Below are positions 1-5,313 of a DNA stretch of 5,313 nucleotides, one piece after another. How positions within the stretch are numbered: position 1 is the stretch's first letter; each line of letters starts with the position of its first letter. The position numbers and the translations under genes were made by a program. A model generated the notes under the pieces. The model was not told the origin of the DNA, made no database searches, and saw only the letters and a list, made by a program, of their open reading frames with translations. The stretch is from Pseudomonadota bacterium (GTDB lineage Bacteria > Pseudomonadota > Alphaproteobacteria > Rhodobacterales > Rhodobacteraceae). The stretch is from positions 1 through 5,313 of the forward strand of contig JAKAJW010000118.1 of assembly GCA_021813645.1 (NCBI GenBank), written 5' to 3'.

Positions 1-87
1 CACCCCCGCGTCGATCACGAACGATGCCGTGCCGGAGCCGAGAAACCCCAGCATATGGGCCAGTCTCCCATGCCGCGCCTCACCCAT
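1..87 (-). CDS. GtrA-like membrane protein, N-terminal 29 residues (cut by window edge)
   Basis: This partial gene reads from the ATG at 87-85 down to base 1 without a stop. Its 29 residues begin MGEARHGRLAHM and continue LGFLGSGTASFVIDAGV. That second stretch resembles the first membrane segment of GtrA-family proteins, small proteins with about four helices that are thought to move polyprenyl-phosphate sugars across the inner membrane. The typical pattern is a short basic or polar head, then RFLxxGxxxTxxDxGV. The ATG overlaps the stop of the deacetylase gene by 8 nt, so it is the last visible gene of the minus-strand operon. An in-frame ATG at 54-52, with GGGAG about 10 nt upstream, is an alternative start just before the hydrophobic segment. 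A GtrA partner is a frequent neighbour of GT2 enzymes of the adjacent type. Only about a fifth of a normal GtrA protein is visible, so the family call rests on one segment plus context. Confidence 0.7.
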   Translation of the reverse strand, partial: MGEARHGRLAHMLGFLGSGTASFVIDAGV

Positions 88-949
88 CGACGCCCTCCGC
101 CAGCCAGTCGATCGGCGCGCCGGCCGGCCGCAGCGGCGGCCGCCAAAGCCGGCTGGGCAGATCCGGCGCCGCCTGCAGATAGGCCAGTTCCTGTGGCCGC
201 CGTTCGGCGATCGGATCCGCCGGATCGCGCCCCTCGCCGGGGTGGCACATCACCATCGGCCGCCCTCCGGGGCGGCGCAAAAAACTTTCGAACTCAAGCG
301 CATACGGCGTCTTGCCAAAATCCGAGAAGCCGGCGAAGCCGCGGTTGCGCACGAGACCCGCCCGGCGCAGCCGCGGTCCCAGCCCCGCCGCGAGCCCGGC
401 CACCAGGGCCGCCTTCCCGGCCGACCGGCGCGCCAGGATCGCGCCGGCACGGTCGCGCGGATCGCGCAGCAAAATCGGCCGGTCTCCGTAGCGGCGGGCG
501 ATTTCCCGCAGCACCGCCTCCAGAATGCCGGGAAGCACATGCACATGCTGATGCCCGTCGACATGATCGGGTGGCGCCCCAAAGCCGGCCTCGAAGGCCT
601 TGAACTGGCGCGCGATTTCCGCCGCAAGCTCGGCCGCCAGGGCGCCCCGCCTCAGCCGGCCGGTCAGCGCCAGCCGCAGAACCCGGCCGAGCGGCGGCAG
701 CCGCCCGTCCGGCGCCAGCCCCGGCATGGCGCCAAGCGGGGCACCATGAGTCAGGGTCAGATGCAGGCCGACCGCCAGCCGGCCGGACACGGGCCGCAGC
801 GCCGCCGCCTCGGCCGGCCAGTCCGGCGCATTGCTCATCGCGCTGGTCGCCGAAAGCCGCCCCGCCGCCGCCAGCGCCCGGATCCCGGCGCTGATCCCCG
901 GCGCCTGGGCATAGTCATCGGCGCAGAGGATGATCCGTGGCTCAGCCAT
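80..949 (-). CDS. YdjC/ChbG-family carbohydrate deacetylase (NaxD/LgmC/HpnK-like)
   Basis: The 289-residue protein belongs to the YdjC/ChbG family of metal-dependent deacetylases, which remove N-acetyl groups from amino sugars. Visible hallmarks are the ADDY motif (D11, D12) at the end of the first strand, the metal-site histidine in GLHLTLT (H63), the HVDGHQHVHVLP block (129-140, with D131 and H133), and a C-terminal MCHPGEG (H236) followed by an RRPQELAYL segment. These are all in the family order, and the length is normal (250-300 residues). No signal peptide or membrane helix is seen, so it should act in the cytoplasm. The ATG at 949 gives an 8-nt overlap with the upstream glycosyltransferase stop and starts just before the first strand. 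An ATG at 958 (three residues longer) is possible. Next to a lipid-sugar GT2, the likely substrate is polyprenyl-phosphate HexNAc, as for NaxD of Francisella and LgmC of Bordetella. HpnK (hopanoid glucosamine) is the main alternative. The family is certain from motifs; the substrate is inferred. Confidence 0.9.
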   Translation of the reverse strand: MAEPRIILCADDYAQAPGISAGIRALAAAGRLSATSAMSNAPDWPAEAAALRPVSGRLAVGLHLTLTHGAPLGAMPGLAPDGRLPPLGRVLRLALTGRLRRGALAAELAAEIARQFKAFEAGFGAPPDHVDGHQHVHVLPGILEAVLREIARRYGDRPILLRDPRDRAGAILARRSAGKAALVAGLAAGLGPRLRRAGLVRNRGFAGFSDFGKTPYALEFESFLRRPGGRPMVMCHPGEGRDPADPIAERRPQELAYLQAAPDLPSRLWRPPLRPAGAPIDWLAEGVDG

Positions 950-1898
950 CGGCCGCATTCGCCGTCGGCGCCCCGATCTCCTCGGCCACGATGTAAAGCG
1001 GGCGATGCTTCACCTCATCGAAGATCCGACCGATGTATTCGCCGATCACCCCAAGCGACAGAAGCTGCACGCCGGAGAAGAACATGATCGACACGATGAT
1101 CGACGGAAAGCCCGGCACGCTGCTGGAAACGAACAGGGTCTTCAGGAAGAAGTACAGCGCATAGAGCAGCGCGCCGAGCGAGATCAGCCCGCCCACCACC
1201 GTCCAGACCCGCAGCGGCAGGGTGGAGAAGGCGGCGATGCCGTCCAGCGCGAAGCGCAGCAGCTTGCGGAAGTTGAACTTGGTCACGCCATGCAGCCGCG
1301 CCGGCGCATCGAAGGGCACCACCGCCGCGTTGAAGCCGATCCAGGCGAACAGGCCCTTGGTGAATCGCGTCCGCTCGTCGAGCTGGTTCATCGCCGCCAC
1401 CGCCGTGCGGTCGAGCAGCACGAAATCCACGATGCCGCGCGGCAGCCGCCCGCCGGCCAGCACGCCGAAGGTGGCATGGAAGGCGTCCGAGGCACGCCGC
1501 CGCATCCCGGTCTCGGCCTGCCAGTTGCCGCGCTGCCCGAAGACGATCTTCGCCCCTTGCCGCCAGCGCGCCACGAACTCGCCGATCGCCGCCGGCGGGT
1601 GCTGCAGATCGCCGTCCATCAGAATCACCGCGTCGCCCTTGGCGAAGCGCAGCCCCGCCGCCATGGCCTGCTCCTTGCCGAAGTTGCGGCTGAACGAGAT
1701 CGCGCGCACCCTGGACTCGCGCGCGGCCGCCGCACGGATCTGCGCCAGCGTGCCATCGGTCGAACCGTCGTCGACGAAAAGCACCGTCCAGTCGAGGTCG
1801 AGCCCCTCCAGCACCGGCACCAGCGCCGCCATCAAGGGGTCGATCATCCGCTCTTCGTTGAGGACGGGAACGATGACGCAAAGGCTCTGGCCGGGCAT
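942..1898 (-). CDS. Family 2 glycosyltransferase, polyprenyl-phosphate sugar synthase type (GtrB/ArnC/DPM1-like)
   Basis: This 318-residue enzyme transfers a sugar from a nucleotide donor to a polyprenyl phosphate on the cytoplasmic face of the membrane. The GT-A domain (about 1-225) shows VIVPVLNE (8-15), VDDGSTDGT (42-50), SRNFGKEQAM (70-79) and the metal-binding DGDLQHPP (95-102, D95/D97). It also has VDFVLLDR (157-164) and RFTKGLFAWIGF (178-189), as in the DPM1-like DPG synthase group. Two membrane helices (about 232-254 and 264-286) are followed by the family tail GEYIGRIFDEVKHRPLY. The length fits ArnC/GtrB. The ATG at 1898 was chosen because AAGGGAGG lies 4 nt upstream; the reading frame stays open 19 codons further, to 1955, but without such a site. 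The gene leads a minus-strand operon with the deacetylase (8-nt overlap) and a GtrA-like gene. By analogy with FlmF2/LgmA the donor may be UDP-GlcNAc or UDP-GalNAc; sugar specificity cannot be read from sequence. Confidence 0.93.
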   Translation of the reverse strand: MPGQSLCVIVPVLNEERMIDPLMAALVPVLEGLDLDWTVLFVDDGSTDGTLAQIRAAAARESRVRAISFSRNFGKEQAMAAGLRFAKGDAVILMDGDLQHPPAAIGEFVARWRQGAKIVFGQRGNWQAETGMRRRASDAFHATFGVLAGGRLPRGIVDFVLLDRTAVAAMNQLDERTRFTKGLFAWIGFNAAVVPFDAPARLHGVTKFNFRKLLRFALDGIAAFSTLPLRVWTVVGGLISLGALLYALYFFLKTLFVSSSVPGFPSIIVSIMFFSGVQLLSLGVIGEYIGRIFDEVKHRPLYIVAEEIGAPTANAADG

Positions 1899-1902
1899 TT
1901 CG

Positions 1903-1910
1903 CCTCCCTT
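1903..1910 (-). promoter_or_regulatory. Ribosome binding site of the GT2 gene
   Basis: The minus strand reads AAGGGAGG, then CGAA, then ATG at 1898. This strong purine-rich site decides the start against the upstream in-frame ATG at 1955. Confidence 0.8.
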
Positions 1911-1911
1911 A

Positions 1912-1948
1912 GGCGCGCGCGCGGCCCCTGTGCCGCCCGTCGCGCGCC
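1912..1948. repeat. Nested GC-rich inverted repeat in the GT2 leader
   Basis: The outer arms GGCGCGCG (1912-1919) and CGCGCGCC (1941-1948) are perfectly complementary over 8 bp. Within the 21-nt loop, GCGGC (1921-1925) pairs with GCCGC (1932-1936). On the minus-strand transcript the structure would end one base before the GT2 ribosome binding site. It could therefore affect initiation if the transcript starts upstream of 1948. Alternating CG arms arise easily in GC-rich DNA, so function is uncertain. Confidence 0.4.
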
Positions 1949-1970
1949 GGGGCAATTAGCACATGCTTGG

Positions 1971-2040
1971 CGCAAAGCGAAGCCGCTGCTGGAACGCAAA
2001 GAAATGTTTTGCAGCCCGCGGCAAAGGATGATCCTTTGCG
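1971..2040. promoter_or_regulatory. Divergent intergenic control region with GCAAA half-sites and a perfect palindrome
   Basis: This is the least GC-rich part of the 179-bp gap between the divergent GT2 and GT39 genes. CGCAAAG occurs at 1971-1977 and 1995-2001, GCAAAG at 2021-2026, and the inverted form CTTTGCG at 2034-2040. A further inverted TTTTGC lies at 2007-2012. The last pair forms a perfect palindrome, GCAAAGGAT-G-ATCCTTTGC (2021-2039). The direct copies are spaced 24-25 bp apart. The arrangement suits binding of a dimeric regulator or a hairpin in the GT39 leader (7-bp stem, ATGAT loop). No convincing -35/-10 pair was found on either strand. The best fragment is a weak GCTAAT with an upstream TG on the minus strand at 1960-1955. 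Confidence 0.45.
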
Positions 2041-2066
2041 CCGCGCCGCCCCAAGGCCCGTTCGGC

Positions 2067-2071
2067 AGGAG
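2067..2071 (+). promoter_or_regulatory. Ribosome binding site deciding a TTG start for the GT39 gene
   Basis: AGGAG lies 6 nt before a TTG at 2078. The frame is open back to a TTG at 1967, but no comparable site precedes that codon, and the extra 37 residues would be hydrophilic and unlike the family's usual short head before helix 1. Confidence 0.7.
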
Positions 2072-2077
2072 ACAGGA

Positions 2078-3592
2078 TTGCGCAGCCTCAGGACCACTCT
2101 CACCACCACACTCTGGTTCATCGCGCTCCAGACCTTGGCCTGGTATCTGATGATCCTGGTGGCCAAGCCCTATCTCGACAATTACGGCGATATGGTCGAG
2201 GTCTTTGCCTGGTCGCAGCACCTGCTGATGGGCTCGGACAAGCATCCCCAGTTCCTGCCCTGGATCGCGCATTTCTGGTTCCTGGCCCTGCCCCGCACGG
2301 TGGCGAGCTTCTATGGCCTGGCGGCGCTCAATCTCGGCGCCAGCCTGCTCGGCATCTACGCCCTCGGCCGGGCCTTCGGTCTGCCCAAGCGGCGCGTGCT
2401 GGCCGCGGTGGCGCTCGAGGCGTTGGCCTTTCCCTATCTGACCCTGCCCGACAAGCTGAACATGAACGCGATCTGCCTATCGACTTGGCCCTGGGTCGCC
2501 TGGGCCTTCACGCGCGCGCTGCGCGACGAGCGAACGCAGGCGCGCTGGCTCTATGGCGCCTTGTTCGGCGTGCTGGCGGCGGTCGCGATGATGTCCAAGT
2601 ATTACTCGGCGCTGCTGCTGGCCTCGCTGCTGCTGGCTTCGCTACTGCCGGGCAATCGCAGTTGCTGGCGCGGCCTCGCACCCTGGCTGGGGCTTGCGAC
2701 CTTCGCGATCACGCTGGCCCCGCATCTGGTCTGGCAGACCCACCACCATTGGGAAACGCTGTTCTACGCCGACGATCAGGGCCACGGCTTCGATCTGCAT
2801 TATTTCCTCTCCTTCGCCCTCTTGCCGATCTATTACTGGATCATTCCCTGGCCGCTGGGGCTCGCCCTGTTCTATCGCGGCCCGTTCCATCGCCGCTTCC
2901 TGCGCAGCCTGCGCTGGCAGGGCCCGGGCGACCTGCTATGGGTGTTCAGCTTCGGACCCTATCTGCTGTCGCTCTTCGCTGGGCTGATCGGCTTCGTCCA
3001 TCTCTCGGAACCCTGGGGCATCCCAATCGGCTTCGCCTTCACACTGCTCTGGCTGCGCAATGCCGATGCCGGCGCGGCGACGCGCGAGACACAGCTGCTG
3101 GGCGCCTTTCGATTTCTCTGGCCGGCGATGGTGCTTCTCGGCGCCGTTTTCGCCATCGGCGCCGGCCGCAGCGGATCCGAGGCGCTCTACTATCCCGAAC
3201 AGGCGGCCGCCCGGCAGATTGACGCCGAATGGCAACGCCTCGCCCCCGGCGAGCGCCTAGCCTGGGCGGCCTGGCACAACGATGGCGCACGGATCGCCTA
3301 TTTCTCCGATCTGCCCTACCGGGTGGAGGCGCTGCCGGCGATGCCGGACCAACTGCCCGACTACTATCCGCCGCGTCCGGACTGGCAGAAGGAGGGCGGC
3401 GTGGTGTTCTGTCCGCTCGGCCCCGGCACCGATACCGCGGCCGAGACCGACTGCACCCGCTTCGCCGAAGCCTGGTCGGCCGCGCACGGCAATGCGCTGA
3501 CGCCCTACCGGTTCGCGCTGGCCCGGCACGGGCTCTACTTCCCGCTCGACCGGCCCTATGCCTTCGCCGCCTTCTTCTACCGGCCGCAGTGA
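2078..3592 (+). CDS. Family 39 (ArnT/PMT_2-like) polytopic lipid-sugar glycosyltransferase
   Basis: The 504-residue integral membrane protein has about eleven hydrophobic helices and a soluble C-terminal part from about residue 364. This is the layout of GT39/ArnT-like enzymes, which take a sugar from polyprenyl phosphate on the periplasmic side and pass it to lipid A or another acceptor. After helix 1 (about 12-29) comes the first periplasmic loop, with YGDMVEVFAWSQ (D38, E41) and DKHPQFLPWI (K55-H56-P57). This is the usual place of the catalytic acidic residues and the xHPP-type motif. MMSKYYSALLL (171-181) also matches the PMT_2 pattern. The C-terminal domain contains YYPEQAAARQI and two cysteines (C445, C459) that could pair. 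The TTG at 2078 is taken as start from its AGGAG. The gene is divergent from the GT2-deacetylase-GtrA operon, which would supply its donor. FlmK and LgmB are the functional parallels. The family is secure; donor and acceptor are inferred. Confidence 0.87.
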   Translation: MRSLRTTLTTTLWFIALQTLAWYLMILVAKPYLDNYGDMVEVFAWSQHLLMGSDKHPQFLPWIAHFWFLALPRTVASFYGLAALNLGASLLGIYALGRAFGLPKRRVLAAVALEALAFPYLTLPDKLNMNAICLSTWPWVAWAFTRALRDERTQARWLYGALFGVLAAVAMMSKYYSALLLASLLLASLLPGNRSCWRGLAPWLGLATFAITLAPHLVWQTHHHWETLFYADDQGHGFDLHYFLSFALLPIYYWIIPWPLGLALFYRGPFHRRFLRSLRWQGPGDLLWVFSFGPYLLSLFAGLIGFVHLSEPWGIPIGFAFTLLWLRNADAGAATRETQLLGAFRFLWPAMVLLGAVFAIGAGRSGSEALYYPEQAAARQIDAEWQRLAPGERLAWAAWHNDGARIAYFSDLPYRVEALPAMPDQLPDYYPPRPDWQKEGGVVFCPLGPGTDTAAETDCTRFAEAWSAAHGNALTPYRFALARHGLYFPLDRPYAFAAFFYRPQ

Positions 3593-3612
3593 TCCGCCGC
3601 CCCGCGCGGTTC

Positions 3613-3634
3613 CCGGGGCGCTCCCGCGCCCCGG
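3613..3634. terminator. GC hairpin between convergent genes, possible bidirectional terminator
   Basis: CCGGGGCGC (3613-3621) and GCGCCCCGG (3626-3634) form a perfect 9-bp stem with a TCCC loop. It lies in the 52-bp gap between the stop of the GT39 gene (3592) and the stop of the converging FAH-family gene (3645). The position is right for a shared terminator, but neither side has a T-tract, so it is not a canonical intrinsic terminator. A competing 6-bp stem (3599-3604 with 3614-3619) also exists. Confidence 0.45.
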
Positions 3635-3644
3635 CATGCGGGGC

Positions 3645-4784
3645 TCAGAGCAACCCGCGCCCGGCGAGGTTGCGCATCAGCGCGCCGGCGCCGAACCGCC
3701 ATTCCGGCACCTCGGTCGACAGCCGCACCGTGTTCTCCAGCGTGCCGAGCGCCGGGCAGGCGATCCGCACCCGGTCGCCGAGGTGATGGGTGAAGCCCTG
3801 CCCCACCCCGTCGCGGTCCTGGATCGGCGCGAAGGCGGTGCCGAGATAGAGCATCGTCCCGTCTGGATACTGGTGGTGCCGCCCGAGCGTCTGCGCCACC
3901 AGATCCGCCGGGTCGCGGCTGATCTCCGCCATCGAAGACTTGCCGTCGAGCCGGAACCCGTCCGTGCCTTCGACCGTCAGCGTCAGTTCCAGCCTTCGGG
4001 CGTCGTCCAGGCCGAAGCTCGCGTCGAACAACCGCACCAAGGGGCCGATCGCCGCAGACGCGGTATTGTCCTTCGCCTTGCCGAGCAACAGCGCCGAACG
4101 GCCCTCGACATCGCGCAGATTCACATCGTTGCCGAGCGTGGCGCCGACGATCCGCCCGCGGCTCGAGACTGCCAGGACAAGCTCCGGCTCGGGGTTGTTC
4201 CAGCGGCTGATCGGATGCAGCCCGATGCTGGCGCCGTAGCCCACCGCGCTCATCGGTTGCGCCTTGGTGAAGACCTCGGCATCCGGGCCAATGCCGACTT
4301 CCAGATACTGTGACCAGAGCCCTTCGGCCTGCAGCAGCCGTTTCACCTCGGCCGCCTGGGCCGAGCCCGGCACCAGATCGCGCAGACTCGCGCCGATCAC
4401 CCCTGCGACCCGCGCCCGGATCTCTTCCGCCCGCGCCGGATCGCCCGCGGCACGCTCTTCGATCACCCGCTCGACCATGGAGCGGGCGAAAGTCACGCCG
4501 CAGGCCTTCAGCGCCTGCAAGTCGGCCGGCGCCAGCAGTTGCAAGGCCTCGCCCGCCGGCTCCACCGAGGCGGCAGCGATCTCGGCCAGCGGCCCGATGT
4601 CTTCCCCTGCGATACCGGCCACGAAGCCCGGCACGTCCTCCTGTTCGAACAGCACCGCAAGCGTCGGCGCCGCCTTGGTGGTGATGTCGAAGAGCCGCCC
4701 GGCCCTGAGCGCGACGACGGCCGGGCCGATCCCTGGCCGCCAGACCCGCCCGACGAATGTTCCCGAAGACGGCATCTCCAGCAT
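3645..4784 (-). CDS. FAH-family 2-keto-3-deoxy sugar-acid dehydratase, XylX-like
   Basis: This 379-residue protein has a fumarylacetoacetate-hydrolase fold domain in its C-terminal two thirds. The metal ligands are visible as NNPEPE (E199, E201) and GNDVNLRD (D220), followed by LLLGKAKDN (K236, K238). Other conserved stretches are GVTFARSMVERVIEERAAGD (96-115), LWSQYLEVGIGPDAEVFTK (156-174), DGKSSMAEISRDP (280-292) and QYPDGTMLYLGT (305-316), with the ending RNLAGRGLL. From memory, these correspond closely to Caulobacter XylX, a 2-keto-3-deoxy-D-xylonate dehydratase of similar length. That enzyme makes alpha-ketoglutarate semialdehyde in the oxidative pentose (Weimberg-type) pathway. The ATG at 4784 follows AGGGAGGG by 4 nt and beats an upstream in-frame start at 4820. 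The gene lies 100 bp downstream of a P450 gene on the same strand. No other pentose gene is in view, so an arabinonate- or other keto-deoxy-acid-specific role is equally possible. Confidence 0.82.
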   Translation of the reverse strand: MLEMPSSGTFVGRVWRPGIGPAVVALRAGRLFDITTKAAPTLAVLFEQEDVPGFVAGIAGEDIGPLAEIAAASVEPAGEALQLLAPADLQALKACGVTFARSMVERVIEERAAGDPARAEEIRARVAGVIGASLRDLVPGSAQAAEVKRLLQAEGLWSQYLEVGIGPDAEVFTKAQPMSAVGYGASIGLHPISRWNNPEPELVLAVSSRGRIVGATLGNDVNLRDVEGRSALLLGKAKDNTASAAIGPLVRLFDASFGLDDARRLELTLTVEGTDGFRLDGKSSMAEISRDPADLVAQTLGRHHQYPDGTMLYLGTAFAPIQDRDGVGQGFTHHLGDRVRIACPALGTLENTVRLSTEVPEWRFGAGALMRNLAGRGLL

Positions 4785-4788
4785 CTGT

Positions 4789-4796
4789 CCCTCCCT
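4789..4796 (-). promoter_or_regulatory. Ribosome binding site of the XylX-like gene
   Basis: The minus strand reads AGGGAGGG, then ACAG, then ATG at 4784. It is nearly the same in sequence and spacing as the site of the GT2 gene. Confidence 0.78.
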
Positions 4797-4884
4797 CTGC
4801 CCTCGGCGGGCAGTTCGCACCGGAGCGGCGCGGAAGACAAGTTGGAAAATGACCAGCGATGCCGTCGGCCCGCCGCGGCTTCGA

Positions 4885-5313
4885 TCAGCCGACGCGTGGC
4901 AGCGGCGTCACCCGCAGCTGCATCCCGCCGCGCGGCCAAAGCGTGACCCGCGCCAGCGGTTCCGGCGGCGGCCCGCCGGGCCACTCGAACCGGGCGCCAC
5001 GCAACAGCGTGGCCAGCATCGCCACGCCCTCGACGCGCGAGAAGGTGGCGCCGATGCAGATCCGCGGCCCGAAGCCGAAGGGTAGATACTGGGTCCGCCG
5101 GATCGACTCGCGCGCACCCGGGGCGAACCGTTCCGGGCGGAACTTCTCCGGCTCGCTCCAAAGCTTGCGGTGCCGATGGATCGCCCAGATCGGTATGAAA
5201 ATGACCGACCCGGCATTCAGCCGGACCCCGCCCAGATCGCAATCCTCCGTCGCGTAGCGCGTCAGCACCGGCGCCGGAGCGTAAAGGCGCATCGCCTCCT
5301 CGAACACCTGCCG
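4885..5313 (-). CDS. Cytochrome P450, C-terminal 142 residues (cut by window edge)
   Basis: The frame is open to the right edge and ends with TGA at 4887-4885. The fragment begins RQVFEEAMRLYAP, the K-helix with the ExxR pair (E6, R9). It continues through WAIHRHRKLWSEPEKFRPER to the PERF element (60-63). The haem-binding loop is FGFGPRICIG (79-88), with C86 as the thiolate ligand, followed by the L-helix ATFSRVEGVAMLATLL. These are the invariant C-terminal elements of P450 monooxygenases in the correct order. The FGFGPRICIG form and the PERF box point to an E-class (CYP4/CYP102-like) bacterial P450. The N-terminal two thirds, including the I-helix oxygen-binding motif and substrate-recognition sites, lie outside the window, so neither substrate nor redox partner can be named. 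A GTG at 5307 is internal, not a start. Confidence 0.93.
   Translation of the reverse strand, partial: RQVFEEAMRLYAPAPVLTRYATEDCDLGGVRLNAGSVIFIPIWAIHRHRKLWSEPEKFRPERFAPGARESIRRTQYLPFGFGPRICIGATFSRVEGVAMLATLLRGARFEWPGGPPPEPLARVTLWPRGGMQLRVTPLPRVG

Noticed and set aside
206..250. Resemblance of CHPGEGRDP in the deacetylase to translated interspersed repeats common in alphaproteobacteria, and a nearby GATCCGCCGGATC palindrome
   Set aside because: An HPG motif is expected at this position in YdjC proteins, so the match is explained by the protein; the palindrome is short and lies in coding sequence.
80..949. HpnK hopanoid deacetylase as the specific identity
   Set aside because: The same superfamily and a plausible alternative, but the neighbouring GT2 has the two-helix polyprenyl-phosphate type tail rather than HpnI features, and no hopanoid genes are visible.
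1955..1983. Minus-strand promoter for the GT2 operon with -10-like GCTAAT
   Set aside because: Only four of six bases match and there is no reasonable -35 at 16-18 bp; too weak to list as a site.
29..2150. Long open frames on the plus strand (about 350-400 codons) opposite the deacetylase and GT2 genes
   Set aside because: They are Arg/Pro/Gln-rich, show no domain pattern and lie antisense to genes with clear motifs. They result from the scarcity of stop codons in GC-rich DNA.
4863..4894. Inverted repeat CGTCGGC / GCCGACG around the P450 stop codon as a terminator
   Set aside because: Only 7 bp with an 18-nt loop, no T-tract, and overlapping the coding end; likely chance in GC-rich sequence.
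1..5313. CRISPR arrays, tRNA or rRNA genes, insertion sequences, toxin-antitoxin or phage genes
   Set aside because: No spaced direct repeats, cloverleaf sequences, transposase motifs or terminal inverted repeats were seen; almost all of the window is filled by the genes listed.

Overview
The window is GC-rich DNA with bacterial gene density. All five complete stop codons are TGA, and the start sites carry purine-rich AGGGAGG-type ribosome binding sites. Base composition and family resemblance (XylX-like dehydratase, ArnT-like/NaxD-like cassette, E-class P450) suggest an alphaproteobacterium. This is inference; no rRNA or other taxonomic marker is present.

Left half (1-3592): an apparent four-gene module for building and transferring a membrane-linked, probably N-deacetylated sugar. 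Three genes lie on the minus strand in transcription order. They are a DPM1/GtrB-like family 2 glycosyltransferase (942-1898), a YdjC/ChbG-type carbohydrate deacetylase (80-949), and the first 29 codons of a GtrA-like membrane protein cut by the left edge (1-87). The two junctions have the same 8-nt ATG/TGA overlap, which argues for one translationally coupled operon. A divergent gene on the plus strand (2078-3592) encodes a polytopic family 39 glycosyltransferase of the ArnT/PMT_2 kind. The combination matches, family by family, the known route in Francisella (FlmF2, NaxD, FlmK) and Bordetella (LgmA, LgmC, LgmB). There, a polyprenyl-phosphate HexNAc is made, deacetylated inside the cell, moved across the membrane and transferred to lipid A phosphate. 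The acceptor here cannot be read from sequence.

The 179-bp divergent intergenic region (1899-2077) holds good ribosome binding sites for both outward genes. It also contains a nested GC-rich inverted repeat and a cluster of GCAAA half-sites ending in a perfect 9+1+9 palindrome, which is a candidate operator.

Right half (3593-5313): a 52-bp convergent gap with a strong GC hairpin is followed by two minus-strand catabolic or oxidative genes. One is a fumarylacetoacetate-hydrolase-family protein closely resembling XylX-type 2-keto-3-deoxy sugar-acid dehydratases (3645-4784). The other is the C-terminal 142 residues of a cytochrome P450 running off the right edge (4885-5313). They are functionally unrelated to the glycosylation module as far as can be seen.
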